From the NCBI GenBank assembly GCA_904374805.1, contig CAJFEW010000044.1, positions 1-37,003 on the forward strand: a stretch of 37,003 nt of DNA, given 5' to 3'. Of the stretch, positions 6,549 to 13,903 are shown piece by piece (position 1 is the first letter of the stretch; every line of letters starts with the position of its first letter). The position numbers and the translations under genes are program-made. This stretch comes from an uncultured Neglectibacter sp. (GTDB lineage Bacteria; Bacillota; Clostridia; Oscillospirales; Acutalibacteraceae). The notes beneath the pieces were generated by a model. That model did no database searches. It saw only the letters and a list, made by a program, of their open reading frames with translations, and was not told the origin of the DNA.

Positions 6549-9500
6549 TTATTTGCGCAGCCGGGGCAGCAACAGCACCACCGCCACCCAGAACAGCTGG
6601 AACAGGAAGAGAATCAGGGAGGAAAGCTGACCCATGGCCCCAAAGCAAGCCAGGAAAGCCACCAGCACAAAGCCCAGCACCACAGCGGCGGTCTGCACCG
6701 CCACCACCATGTGCACCGTGCGCTTCTCCTCCACGCAGGCGGAGAGCACGCTCAGCAGGGACTCCATGCGGCCCTTGGTGGCCACGGCGGCGTCGGCCCG
6801 CGGAATGGGCTTCTCCACCAGCTTTTTGTACTCGTCTCCCAAACGGGCGTCCAAAATGCCCACAGAGGCAGTGTCCACCCCGAACAGCCGGGACACCAGC
6901 TGGGCGGTTACGTTGGGATCCGTGGTGCGGACAATCACGCTGACGCCGCTGTCCTCCAGGCGCTGGAGCTCATTCTTCCGGCGGCGGTCTGCCCCATAGG
7001 TGAGCACCAGCAGGGCAGCCACCTGGCCGTCCACGCCAATGTACACCACCTGCTGGCCGCCGGAGGCGTACTGAGACTCCTCCTCCCGGGCGGGCACCTG
7101 CATGCGCCGGTTGATCAGCAGAGACCGGTTGCCAATGCAGATGGTCTTGCCGTCCACCCGGCCCACAATGCCCTGGCGGTCCTCATAGGTCCAATCCCGC
7201 ACCTGGGGCAGGAACTCTTCGTTTTCACTGATCACCTGGTCGAACACGCCGGACAGGGGGCCGCCCACCTCTCTCATCAGGGCGGAGGCGGACATAATGG
7301 CCTCTTCGGCAGCGTCCCGGCTGCCAAAGGTCTTGATCCCATTGAGCACCACAGTGCCCCGGGGGAACAGCTCTCCCGCATCTACCAGCACGGCGTTCAC
7401 GGCGCCCAGGCGCTCCACGCCCTCATAGCCCACCACCATGGCGCCGGCCCGGCGGGCGGTGCGGCACAGGCGGCTGATGGGCAGGTTCACAGACAGCAGG
7501 TTGGAAACCGCCACACAGGCACAGCTGGCCGCCGCAAAGGCGCTGATGGCCGTGGGCACGCTGCGGGTGAGCAGCAGGCAGGCAATGCACAGCACCAAGG
7601 AGGCGATCAGCCCCAAAGGCGCCAGCAGCTGGGAGGTGGACTCCGAGGGATCCGGCCGGTAGGAAAGCTCCAAGAAACGCTTCAAAAATCCCGTCTTGCA
7701 CTGGTAGGCGATCACGGGCCGCTCGGCCACGCAATCCTTGGCCATCTTCAAGGCGGTGTTGTAGTCGTCGTAAGTGCGCACGCTGTACTTCTCCTCCCGG
7801 GAGGTGACAAACCGGAAGTTGGAATGGATGCGCCGGAGCATGGTCAGCTTGCCGGCGGCGTTGGCAAACAGAATGGCCGAGAGCACCACTGCGTACAGGT
7901 GCAGGTTCCCGTCCACCAGGTCGTCCTGGAAGAAGGCGGAAGCCACTGCCTGCACCGCCACAGCCACGGCAGCCACCGCTGCGGCGCTGTCCGAGTTGGC
8001 GTTAAAGGCCAGCAGGGCTTTCAGACCGTTGCCCACGGTCCGGTAACACACGCCCACGGACACCGCCAGGAAGACCAGCGTCAGCACCACATACACCACC
8101 GGCAAAGAGCCGGGTTCCACCGCGCCGGCAAACTGGCCGCTGAAAATCAAGTTGACCAAGGCCAGCAGCACCGTGCACACGCCGGTGATCAGCAGGCGCA
8201 GGGTAAGCTCCCGCATTTCGCCCCGCAGCTCGTGGGAGATAGACTGGGCGTCCTCGGGGCCGGTGTAGTCGTCGATAGACTCGCCCGGGTCCCCGGTGGG
8301 CACAGGAGCCTGCTGGGCCTGGGGATCCTCCAGCTTTTTGTTGCGCACCCGGCGCTTGGGAGTTCGTTTGCGCTCCCGGGCCTGTTGGGCCTGGCGCAGT
8401 TCCTCGCTCTCAGAGAGCAGCGCCCCCTGGAGCACCTCCGCATGCAGCACATGGGTGGGCACGTTCCGGGAACGGTACTCGTAAATGCTGGAGATGGTGG
8501 GCGGCTCTGGCTGCTGGCGCTGGGGCCGCACAGGCTGGGCCACCACCGTGGGTTCGTCCACCGGGGCAGCGGCCTGGGACCGGGTCCCCTGCTGGGGAGC
8601 GGCGTGCCGGCCGGCCGGCTGTCCCGCCGGGGCTTGGGCAGCCCGAGTGTGCTGGAGAGGCGTTTGGGGCACAGCGGCCCGCTCCGAGGCGGCCGCAGGC
8701 CGGGAACTCCCGCTCCGGGCGGCAGGCGCTGTCTCCCCAACGGGGGAGGGCAGCGGCGCTGCCGCCGGCTCTGCCGTCTCCTCCAAAGCCTCGGGGCTCG
8801 CCGCCCTCTGAACAGGCTCCGGTCGGGCCGGGGACTGGAGCACGCGCTCCACCGCCTCTTCGCTGACAGGCTGGTCCTCCTGCACCCGCTGCAGCTCTAC
8901 CGTGTCGTTGAGCACATTGAGCTTGATCTCCATGGTCTGGTCCGTGGAGGTCTCCAGCATGGCTTTTTGAATCTCCGGCATGTCCTCCTGCAGGCGTTTG
9001 CCCCCTTCCACACCGATGCCGTGCTGGCGGGCGTAGGGATCCGCCGCAAAAGAGGTGACCGGCATGGGAGCCACCACCCCGAACTCGTCGGCGATCTCCT
9101 GCTCGTCCACCCCGGCGGTCTGCACCGCCTCCGCCACCCGGCGGCGGCGTTCCCGCTGCAGCCGCTGGAAGTTCTGCTCCACCTCTTCGTCGATGGCTTT
9201 TTTGGAATCGTCAAACAGGGTCTTGTAGGTCTCTGCCTCGCTGGTCAGCTCCCCGGCAGAGTCGTATCCCATCCGGTATTCGTCAATGGGTTTGAGCTGA
9301 ATGCCATAGTACAGGTCGTCCTCGTTCTCGTCGTACTCCGGCACCTTTTTCTTCCGGCCAAACAGACCCCTTTTCTTTTTCTTCTTCCGGCCGGCAGGTT
9401 CCTCCGCCGGAGGGGCAGGCTCTTCCACCCTCTCCTGCGCCACGGGCAGCTCCACGCTGCCGGTGGCAAAGGCGTTCAGGTCCTCTTGGGCCCCGTCCGG

Positions 9501-9743
9501 CTGGGCTGGGGCGGCCTCCTGCCGGGGGGCGGGCGCCGAACCCTGCCTTTGGATAGGCTGCCCCTCCTGGGGGCGGGCGGGCCGCACCGGAGCAGCCCCT
9601 TCCCGGGGGGATGGCGCCGGATTCTGCCCCTGGGCAGGCTGTGTCCCTTGGGCAGACCGGGCAGCACGCTGGGCCGCCTGGGCCTCTCGCTGGGCCCGTT
9701 GTTCTGCCAAAATATCTTCCACTGTGAATTCCTTGTTGTCCAT
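6549..9743 (-). CDS. P-type-ATPase-like membrane protein without catalytic motifs (putative pseudoenzyme)
   Basis: 1064 residues, ATG 9743 behind AAGGAGG. Residues 1-115 are Ala/Gln/Pro-rich and disordered. A lysine cluster GRKKKKKRGLFGRKKK (118-133) follows, then a charged helical part (about 150-305), a second disordered stretch (305-500) and, from about 513, a membrane region. Hydrophobic segments: about 515-540, 547-567, 585-605, 615-632, 706-726, 732-752, and two after 1008. The stretch LPISRL-(about 20)-GYEGVERLGAVNAVLVDAGELFP (754-794) aligns with P-type ATPase M4 and phosphorylation site, but DKTGTLT is replaced by DAGELFP (Asp788). GKTICIGNRSLLINRR (865-880) matches the N-domain G-x-GN-x-LM pattern. 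VRTTDPNVTAQLVSRLFGV (938-956) sits where TGDN-x-x-TA belongs, and the GDGxNDxPAL hinge is absent. It is therefore unlikely to be phosphorylated or to pump ions; a sensing or scaffold role is inference. It follows rlmB after 16 bp. Confidence 0.75.
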   Translation of the reverse strand: MDNKEFTVEDILAEQRAQREAQAAQRAARSAQGTQPAQGQNPAPSPREGAAPVRPARPQEGQPIQRQGSAPAPRQEAAPAQPDGAQEDLNAFATGSVELPVAQERVEEPAPPAEEPAGRKKKKKRGLFGRKKKVPEYDENEDDLYYGIQLKPIDEYRMGYDSAGELTSEAETYKTLFDDSKKAIDEEVEQNFQRLQRERRRRVAEAVQTAGVDEQEIADEFGVVAPMPVTSFAADPYARQHGIGVEGGKRLQEDMPEIQKAMLETSTDQTMEIKLNVLNDTVELQRVQEDQPVSEEAVERVLQSPARPEPVQRAASPEALEETAEPAAAPLPSPVGETAPAARSGSSRPAAASERAAVPQTPLQHTRAAQAPAGQPAGRHAAPQQGTRSQAAAPVDEPTVVAQPVRPQRQQPEPPTISSIYEYRSRNVPTHVLHAEVLQGALLSESEELRQAQQARERKRTPKRRVRNKKLEDPQAQQAPVPTGDPGESIDDYTGPEDAQSISHELRGEMRELTLRLLITGVCTVLLALVNLIFSGQFAGAVEPGSLPVVYVVLTLVFLAVSVGVCYRTVGNGLKALLAFNANSDSAAAVAAVAVAVQAVASAFFQDDLVDGNLHLYAVVLSAILFANAAGKLTMLRRIHSNFRFVTSREEKYSVRTYDDYNTALKMAKDCVAERPVIAYQCKTGFLKRFLELSYRPDPSESTSQLLAPLGLIASLVLCIACLLLTRSVPTAISAFAAASCACVAVSNLLSVNLPISRLCRTARRAGAMVVGYEGVERLGAVNAVLVDAGELFPRGTVVLNGIKTFGSRDAAEEAIMSASALMREVGGPLSGVFDQVISENEEFLPQVRDWTYEDRQGIVGRVDGKTICIGNRSLLINRRMQVPAREEESQYASGGQQVVYIGVDGQVAALLVLTYGADRRRKNELQRLEDSGVSVIVRTTDPNVTAQLVSRLFGVDTASVGILDARLGDEYKKLVEKPIPRADAAVATKGRMESLLSVLSACVEEKRTVHMVVAVQTAAVVLGFVLVAFLACFGAMGQLSSLILFLFQLFWVAVVLLLPRLRK

Positions 9744-9759
9744 AGGCGGAATCCTCCTT

Positions 9760-10578
9760 TTACGGATTGATCGCTTCCAAACCGCTTCGCTGGCGGGCCA
9801 CTTCCGTGCAGAGGATGCCCGCCGCCACCGAGGCGTTCAGGGAATTGATGCGCCCCCGCAAAGGCAGGGACACCACAAAGTCGGCCTTTTCCTTCACCAG
9901 GCGGCTGACCCCACTGCCCTCCGAACCAATCACCAGGGCCACCGGCCCGGTAAAGTCCGTCTGGCACCAGGGGCTGCCGTCCATGTCCGCCGCGTAAATC
10001 CAAAGGCCGCGCGCTTTCAGGTCTTCCAGCAAGGTGGGCAGGTTTTTCACCCGGGCCACGGGCAGGTGTTCCACCGCCCCAGCCGAGGCCTTGCCCACCG
10101 CCCAGGTCAGCCCCACGCTGCGCCGTTGGGGCACAATCACCCCATGGGCCCCGGCACACTCCGCCGAGCGGAGCACCGCCCCCAGGTTGTGGGGATCCTC
10201 CAGGCCGTCGCAGATCACAAAGAAGGGGGGCTCCTGCCGGTCTTGGGCCCGCTGGAACAGTTCCTCCAAAGAGGCGTATGCCTTCACCGCCCCCACGGCC
10301 ACCACCCCCTGGTGGTGGGTTCCGCCGCACAGGTGCTGCAGCTTCACAGGGTCCGCCTCTTTGACGGGCACCCCTTTCTCACGGGCCAGGGCCAGCACCC
10401 CTTGCAGGGCGCCTCGCCCCTCTCCCCGCTGCACATACAGGCTGTCCAGGGGCCTGCCGGCCCGCAGAGCCTCCAGCACGGCGTTGCGCCCGGCTACAAT
10501 GTCTGCGCCCCGGGGCTGCTCCCCCTGGGGGGCTCCCCGGCGCTTCTCCCTGTTTTTTTCCACAATCGGCCACCTCAT
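9760..10578 (-). CDS. rlmB: 23S rRNA (guanosine-2251-2'-O)-methyltransferase, TrmH/SpoU family
   Basis: About 272 residues. After a basic N-terminus comes the substrate-binding domain starting DIVAGRNAVLEALRAGRPLD. The SPOUT catalytic domain then shows motif 1 GLEDPHNLGAVLRSAECAGA (Asn-Leu-Gly with the essential Arg), motif 2 ALVIGSEGSGVSRLV, and motif 3 SLPLRGRINSLNASVAAGI. All three trefoil-knot motifs are intact. The enzyme uses S-adenosylmethionine to methylate the ribose of a peptidyl-transferase-loop G in 23S rRNA. The start is uncertain: ATG 10578 has a weak ribosome binding site, while GTG 10563 has GAGGTGG seven bases upstream; an in-frame start at 10656 is unlikely. A promoter is visible at 10675-10703. 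The downstream P-type-like gene begins 16 bp after its stop, so the two are probably co-transcribed. Confidence 0.88.
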   Translation of the reverse strand: MRWPIVEKNREKRRGAPQGEQPRGADIVAGRNAVLEALRAGRPLDSLYVQRGEGRGALQGVLALAREKGVPVKEADPVKLQHLCGGTHHQGVVAVGAVKAYASLEELFQRAQDRQEPPFFVICDGLEDPHNLGAVLRSAECAGAHGVIVPQRRSVGLTWAVGKASAGAVEHLPVARVKNLPTLLEDLKARGLWIYAADMDGSPWCQTDFTGPVALVIGSEGSGVSRLVKEKADFVVSLPLRGRINSLNASVAAGILCTEVARQRSGLEAINP

Positions 10579-10674
10579 TTTAGGTCTCGCCGGCAAGGCG
10601 CTTCCCGCCGGCGGAACTGGGCAATTTTCCCGGCTCCCAGGCCCAAAAGGGCGCAAGGAGCCATAGTTTTTCTG

Positions 10675-10703
10675 ATTATAGCATAGTTCTCAAAAAATCT
10701 CAA
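10675..10703 (-). promoter_or_regulatory. Sigma-A promoter of the rlmB operon
   Basis: Minus strand TTGAGA (10703-10698), 17-bp spacer, TATAAT (10680-10675) with extended TGC. The leader is about 90 nt and contains GC-rich inverted repeats (GGCAAGGCGCTTCCCGCC region). Confidence 0.75.
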
Positions 10704-11250
10704 ATAAAAATGCAGACCAAAACCGCCCCCTTTCCCCTGCTTTCTCCCAGCAGCCATCGGATGTCCTTTTCCTCTCCAAAACTTGACAGCGGATGCAAAA
10801 AAATTCTTTTTTCCCAGCGGACGCCTCCTGTTTTTCCACACGTTTACATAATGCGGAATTCGTTTTCCCCGGGAGATGTGGAAAACTCTGTGGAATTTGT
10901 GAAAAACCCCTTGTCCCAGGCGGTTTTGCACATTCCACCGTTTTTTCCGCCTCGGTGGATTATGGCAACACCCAGGCTCTTTTTTCTAAAAAAGAATGAA
11001 ATTTCTCTTGGGGCAACTTCCCAAATCCCTACAAAATCCTGGGCAAAGCAGTGGTTTTGCCCCCGCATCTTGTGTCAAGTACCTAGGGGCAAATTTCTTT
11101 CCCACATTTTGTCCACAGGCATTTAACATACATTTCACCTGGGGAAAACGCGCCGCCCCTTTTCCGGGAATTTTGCGAAAAACCCGGGTTTTTCCCCGTT
11201 TTTGTGGTATACTTTGAGCAAATTCCCTGCAGATTCCGGCTTGTTTCCAC
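10704..11250. other. AT-richer noncoding stretch with several TTTTCCACA-type 9-mers
   Basis: About 550 bp with no convincing gene: the open frames here lack ribosome binding sites and have atypical composition. It contains DnaA-box-like 9-mers: TTTTCCACA (10832-10840), its complement TGTGGAAAA (10877-10885), TTGTCCACA (11109-11117, one mismatch from TTATCCACA) and GTTTCCACA (11243-11251). A plus-strand extended -10 box TGGTATACT near 11207-11215 lacks a good -35 and a downstream gene. No replication genes are nearby. Confidence 0.35.
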
Positions 11251-11278
11251 AAAAAAAGCGGACCCTCCGGTCCGCTTT
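11251..11278 (-). terminator. Rho-independent terminator, minus strand
   Basis: Perfect 10-bp stem AAAGCGGACC (11255-11264) / GGTCCGCTTT (11269-11278) with a 4-nt loop. On the minus strand it ends in seven T. The nearest upstream minus gene is hemW, 600 bp away across the family B repeat, so the repeat may have separated hemW from its terminator. Alternatively it may end a short RNA. Confidence 0.7.
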
Positions 11279-11334
11279 CCCTGCACAGCCATTTTGCATA
11301 TTTATTCATTCCCAGTAGTGAACATACATTTCTC

Positions 11335-11872
11335 CCCCCCGCTTTCTTTCGAAGAAAGCTTGGCAAAGAACTTTATTTCGCGCCAGGGGCCGCTCGCTAA
11401 CGCTCGGGCAGTGTGGATCCTCAGCGCGCGTTCGCGTGTTTCCGCCTAGCTGCAGGAACGGAATTTCCGTCCTTGCCGCAGGCAAGAAGGCGGCTCGTCC
11501 AGCCCGGTCACGGGCCGGCTTGTCCCGCCGGGGCCACCCGGCCCGTAAGAGGGGGGTAGGGGGGATACCTCCCCCCGTTCGGGGGGCCAGGGGGCAGAGC
11601 CCCCCTCAGGAGGGTTGGAAGGGGGAGGCCTCCCCCGCAACGAGTTTCAAGAATAGGCAACTCTTCCCCGCCGCTAGGCGCGCAGAAGATGTGGGTTTAC
11701 CATGCACGTTGGCATATTTCCGTCCAAGTGAAGAAACAGAACTTCCGCTCTTGCCGTAGGCAAGAAAGCGGCTCGCCTGGGGTGCAACCCCCCGCCCTTG
11801 CCGTAGGCAAGAAGGCGGCTCGTCCCGCCCGGCCACGGGCCGGCTCGTCCAGCCCGGTCACGGGCCGGGCCG
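11335..11872 (-). repeat. Composite intergenic repeat family B, copy 1
   Basis: Read on the minus strand from 11872 the element has, in order: GC-rich mini-hairpin units (GCCCGTGGCCGGGC; CTTGCCTACGGCAAG; GGGGTTGCACCCC); a segment with GGACGGAAATATGCC; a TGCGCGCCTAGCGGCGGGG segment; a GGGGGAGGCCTCCCCC palindrome; a CCCCCCGAACGGGGGG palindrome and a run of CCCCCCTACCCCCCTCTTA; a second hairpin block; a segment with GCGGAAACACGCGAACGCGC; GCCCGAGCGTTAGCGAGCGG; and finally AAAGTTCTTTGCCAAGC followed by the palindrome GCTTTCTTCGAAAGAAAGC. The same order is found at 36360-36910, and a shorter form at 17543-18097. The element abuts the hemW stop codon (11876-11874). No plausible protein is encoded. 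Confidence 0.8.
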
Positions 11873-11873
11873 G

Positions 11874-12983
11874 TTATAGGTCCTCTTCCAATAGCTGTAC
11901 CAACAGGGCGTTGGATACCAAAAACCCCTCCGGCGTGAAGGAAACGGATGCCTCGCCCGCCTGCAGCAACTGGGGCGGACAACCCTTGGCTTGGCGGAGC
12001 ACCTGGTCAAACCCAGCGGCGCCCTCTTCCCCAAAGCGAGCCAGGCAGTCCGCCCGGCGCAGGCCCCGGGTCAGGCGCAAATTCAGCAGGGCAAACTCGC
12101 CAAAGTCCCCGCCGGGACCGTCGTCCACCGTCCCGCCCCCCTGGAGAAAGGCCCCTAAGTCCCGGGGATAGAAAAACCGCCGTCCCCCATAGAAGGAGTG
12201 AGCCCCCGGCCCAAAGCCCAGATACTCCTCCCCTCGCCAGTACAACAGGTTGTGGCGGCTCTCCCGGCCCGGGCGGGCAAAGTTGCTGATCTCGTACTGG
12301 GCATAGCCCCGGCGGGCCAGTTCCTCCACGGCGAACAGGTATTGGTCCGCTGTGTCGTCGTCACTGGGAAGCTGTACCCCCCGGGCGGCGAAGGGGGTGC
12401 CCGGCTCCACCTTCAATATATAAGAGGAGATGTGCTCCACCTCCAGGGATGCGGCAAAGGCGATGGACTTCTTCAGTTTCTCCTGGCTGCCGCCCGGCAG
12501 GCCCAGCATCAAGTCCAGGGAGATGTTTGCAAAGCCCGCAGCGCGGGCGTTTTCCACCGCCTGAACCACCTCCTGGGGAGAGTGGGCTCTGCCCAGAAAG
12601 CGCAGCTCGTCCTCGTTGGCCGATTGCAAGCCCATGGAAAGCCGGGTAAACCCCGCCTGGCGCACTGCTTCAAAAAAGGCCCGGTCTACAAAAGTGGGGT
12701 TGGCTTCCAAGGTGATCTCCGCCCCGGGGGCCAGGGAAAAGCCCTGCTTCACCGCTTGGAGAACAGCCCCCAAACGCTCCGCCCCCAGCAGGCTGGGGGT
12801 GCCCCCGCCGAAGTACACCGTGGAGAGCTCCCGGCCCCGGAGCTTTTCCCGACAGGGGACCAAAGCGGCCTCCACAGCGGAGACGTACTGGTCCATGGAC
12901 GAGGGGGAATCGGGCAGGGAGTAAAAATCACAGTAGGGGCACTTGCCGTGGCAAAAGGGAACATGGAAGTAAAAACCCAGCAA
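11874..12983 (-). CDS. hemW: Radical SAM haem chaperone HemW (HemN-like)
   Basis: About 369 residues if started at TTG 12983, which follows GGGAGGTG at 7 bp; the family starts just before GxYxHxPFC. The in-frame upstream start at 13091 would add about 36 residues unlike the family. The iron-sulfur motif is CHGKCPYC (Cys 11, 15 and 18). The next residue is Asp where true HemN has GxC, which assigns it to HemW, a haem-binding chaperone, and not to coproporphyrinogen dehydrogenase. Further signs are FGGGTPSLL (SAM region), LEANPTF, RLSMGLQS, DLMLGLPG, the EISNFARPG segment and GFGPGAHSFYGG, plus a C-terminal HemN_C-like domain ending LVQLLEEDL. No other haem gene is nearby. The stop codon abuts a family B repeat, and the gene lies 148 bp downstream of the GNAT gene. 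Confidence 0.85.
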   Translation of the reverse strand: MLGFYFHVPFCHGKCPYCDFYSLPDSPSSMDQYVSAVEAALVPCREKLRGRELSTVYFGGGTPSLLGAERLGAVLQAVKQGFSLAPGAEITLEANPTFVDRAFFEAVRQAGFTRLSMGLQSANEDELRFLGRAHSPQEVVQAVENARAAGFANISLDLMLGLPGGSQEKLKKSIAFAASLEVEHISSYILKVEPGTPFAARGVQLPSDDDTADQYLFAVEELARRGYAQYEISNFARPGRESRHNLLYWRGEEYLGFGPGAHSFYGGRRFFYPRDLGAFLQGGGTVDDGPGGDFGEFALLNLRLTRGLRRADCLARFGEEGAAGFDQVLRQAKGCPPQLLQAGEASVSFTPEGFLVSNALLVQLLEEDL

Positions 12984-13131
12984 AAAATCACCTCCCAGGG
13001 AAAAATCACAGGACACACTGCACCGGCCGAACCGGCAGGAGAACGCCCGGGACCATAGGCTTATGCTCCCCCTCTCTTCCGGAACAACCAAGAGGGCATT
13101 CCCTCCAAAACTTTCGCGTGCTTCTTTCTTT

Positions 13132-13557
13132 TTAGATCCAATTTTTAGTGAGTTTCAAGTGCGTGGAAGAAAAACCCTCCCGCTGGTAAAATCGGTGGGC
13201 ATCCTCCCGAGAGCGTGCGCTGGCCACTTCCAAAAGAACACATCCCTGCTTCCGGGCAAATTTCTCCCCTTCTTCCACCAGGGCCTTGCCAACGCCCTGT
13301 CCACGGCAGGCCGGGTCTACCACCAACTCTACGATCTCCGCTACCAGGCCACCGTGATGAAGCTGGCCTTCCAGCCGCAGATTTATAAAACCCAAAACAC
13401 CGCTTCCATTCTCCCACACCAGGGGAATGTACCGGGAATCCTTTTGCTGGGAAGTATAGATCTCCCCAAAATGCTGGCGCGGGAGCTCCTCCCCTTCCAA
13501 GACGCACACCAGCTGATAGACAACTTCCTCATCGGCGGCGGTGGCTCTTCGCACCAT
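13132..13557 (-). CDS. GNAT family N-acetyltransferase (PhnO/AAC(6')-like subgroup)
   Basis: 141 residues from ATG 13557, which follows AAGGAGG; an in-frame ATG at 13656 lacks a ribosome binding site. The sequence opens MVRRATAADEEVVYQLVCVL and carries the acetyl-CoA motif VVDPACRGQGVGKALVEEGE (about 83-102) followed by GCVLLEVASA and the C-terminal helix AHRFYQREGF, all intact. The combination of the LPRQHFGEIY segment, QQKDSRY and HRFYQREGFSSTHLKLTK resembles GNAT proteins annotated as aminoalkylphosphonate or aminoglycoside acetyltransferase-like, but sequence alone does not fix the substrate. It lies between lepA and hemW on the same strand. No strong promoter was seen, and a family A repeat separates it from lepA. 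Confidence 0.82.
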   Translation of the reverse strand: MVRRATAADEEVVYQLVCVLEGEELPRQHFGEIYTSQQKDSRYIPLVWENGSGVLGFINLRLEGQLHHGGLVAEIVELVVDPACRGQGVGKALVEEGEKFARKQGCVLLEVASARSREDAHRFYQREGFSSTHLKLTKNWI

Positions 13558-13599
13558 AAAAGCACCCTCCTTCTCTCCGTCATTTTTCCTTGGGTGTTC

Positions 13600-13903
13600 C
13601 TCGTTCCAGAGAAACCGGCCGAAGCCCAAGCCTATCGCCCTTACGGACGCATGCACCTTTCTCTTCTGACTTTTTGTACGGCTGCGCCAGTTTCAGACCT
13701 TGGGGCTTTGGTCTCGCCTGCCGGCTCAGTCAGCGCTTGGCGGTGCCCAGTGGGCACCATCGCCCCAATTCCCCGCAAACTTTTGAAAAAGTCGCTGCGC
13801 CCCGGCGGGGCGCGTTCAGGACCGACCGGAGCAGCAGCGTAGACCGGCCGCTGGGCAACGACCCTTTGCAAAGGTGGATGAAACTTTTACGCCGCTTCGC
13901 GGT
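13600..13903. repeat. Intergenic repeat family A, copy 2
   Basis: Noncoding stretch between lepA and the GNAT gene. It contains CTGACTTTTTGT, AGACCTTGGGGC, a GGTCTCGCCTGCCGGCTC segment, the hairpin GGTGCCCAGTGGGCACC, then CCCCAATTCCCCGCAAAC and TTTTGAAAAAG. The last part (GAAACTTTTACGCCGCTTCG) abuts the restored lepA stop codon and matches the corresponding end of copy 1. The longest shared segment with copy 3 is about 160 bp. No gene is seen. Confidence 0.65.

Noticed and set aside
6405-9770. A plus-strand open frame of more than 1100 codons
   Set aside because: It is the codon-aligned antisense of the 1064-residue P-type-like gene, has no ribosome binding site, and is His/Gly/Leu-rich as expected from antisense of GC-rich coding DNA.
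10710-11126. A 138-codon plus-strand frame between rlmB and hemW
   Set aside because: No ribosome binding site, atypical Phe/Ser/Pro composition, overlaps the rlmB promoter region; no recognisable domain.
10704-11250. Chromosome origin (oriC)
   Set aside because: No dnaA, dnaN, rpmH or parAB genes nearby and only loose matches to the TTATCCACA consensus.
11083-11292. Small minus-strand ORFs starting near 11292-11313 (MNKYAKWLCRESGPEG) as a leader peptide
   Set aside because: They overlap a terminator hairpin in a way that could suggest attenuation, but there is no clear ribosome binding site and the next minus-strand gene is 700 bp away with its own promoter.
11436-11836. Open frames in the family B repeats with repeated PPSCLRQGRGVAPRASRLLA-like translations
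   Set aside because: They arise in several frames and on both strands from the same hairpin units, without ribosome binding sites. The repeat DNA is conserved as palindromes, not as codons.
13595-13903. Plus-strand ORFs in the gap between GNAT and lepA as a gene
   Set aside because: The sequence is family A repeat shared with two other gaps; frames are not conserved between copies.
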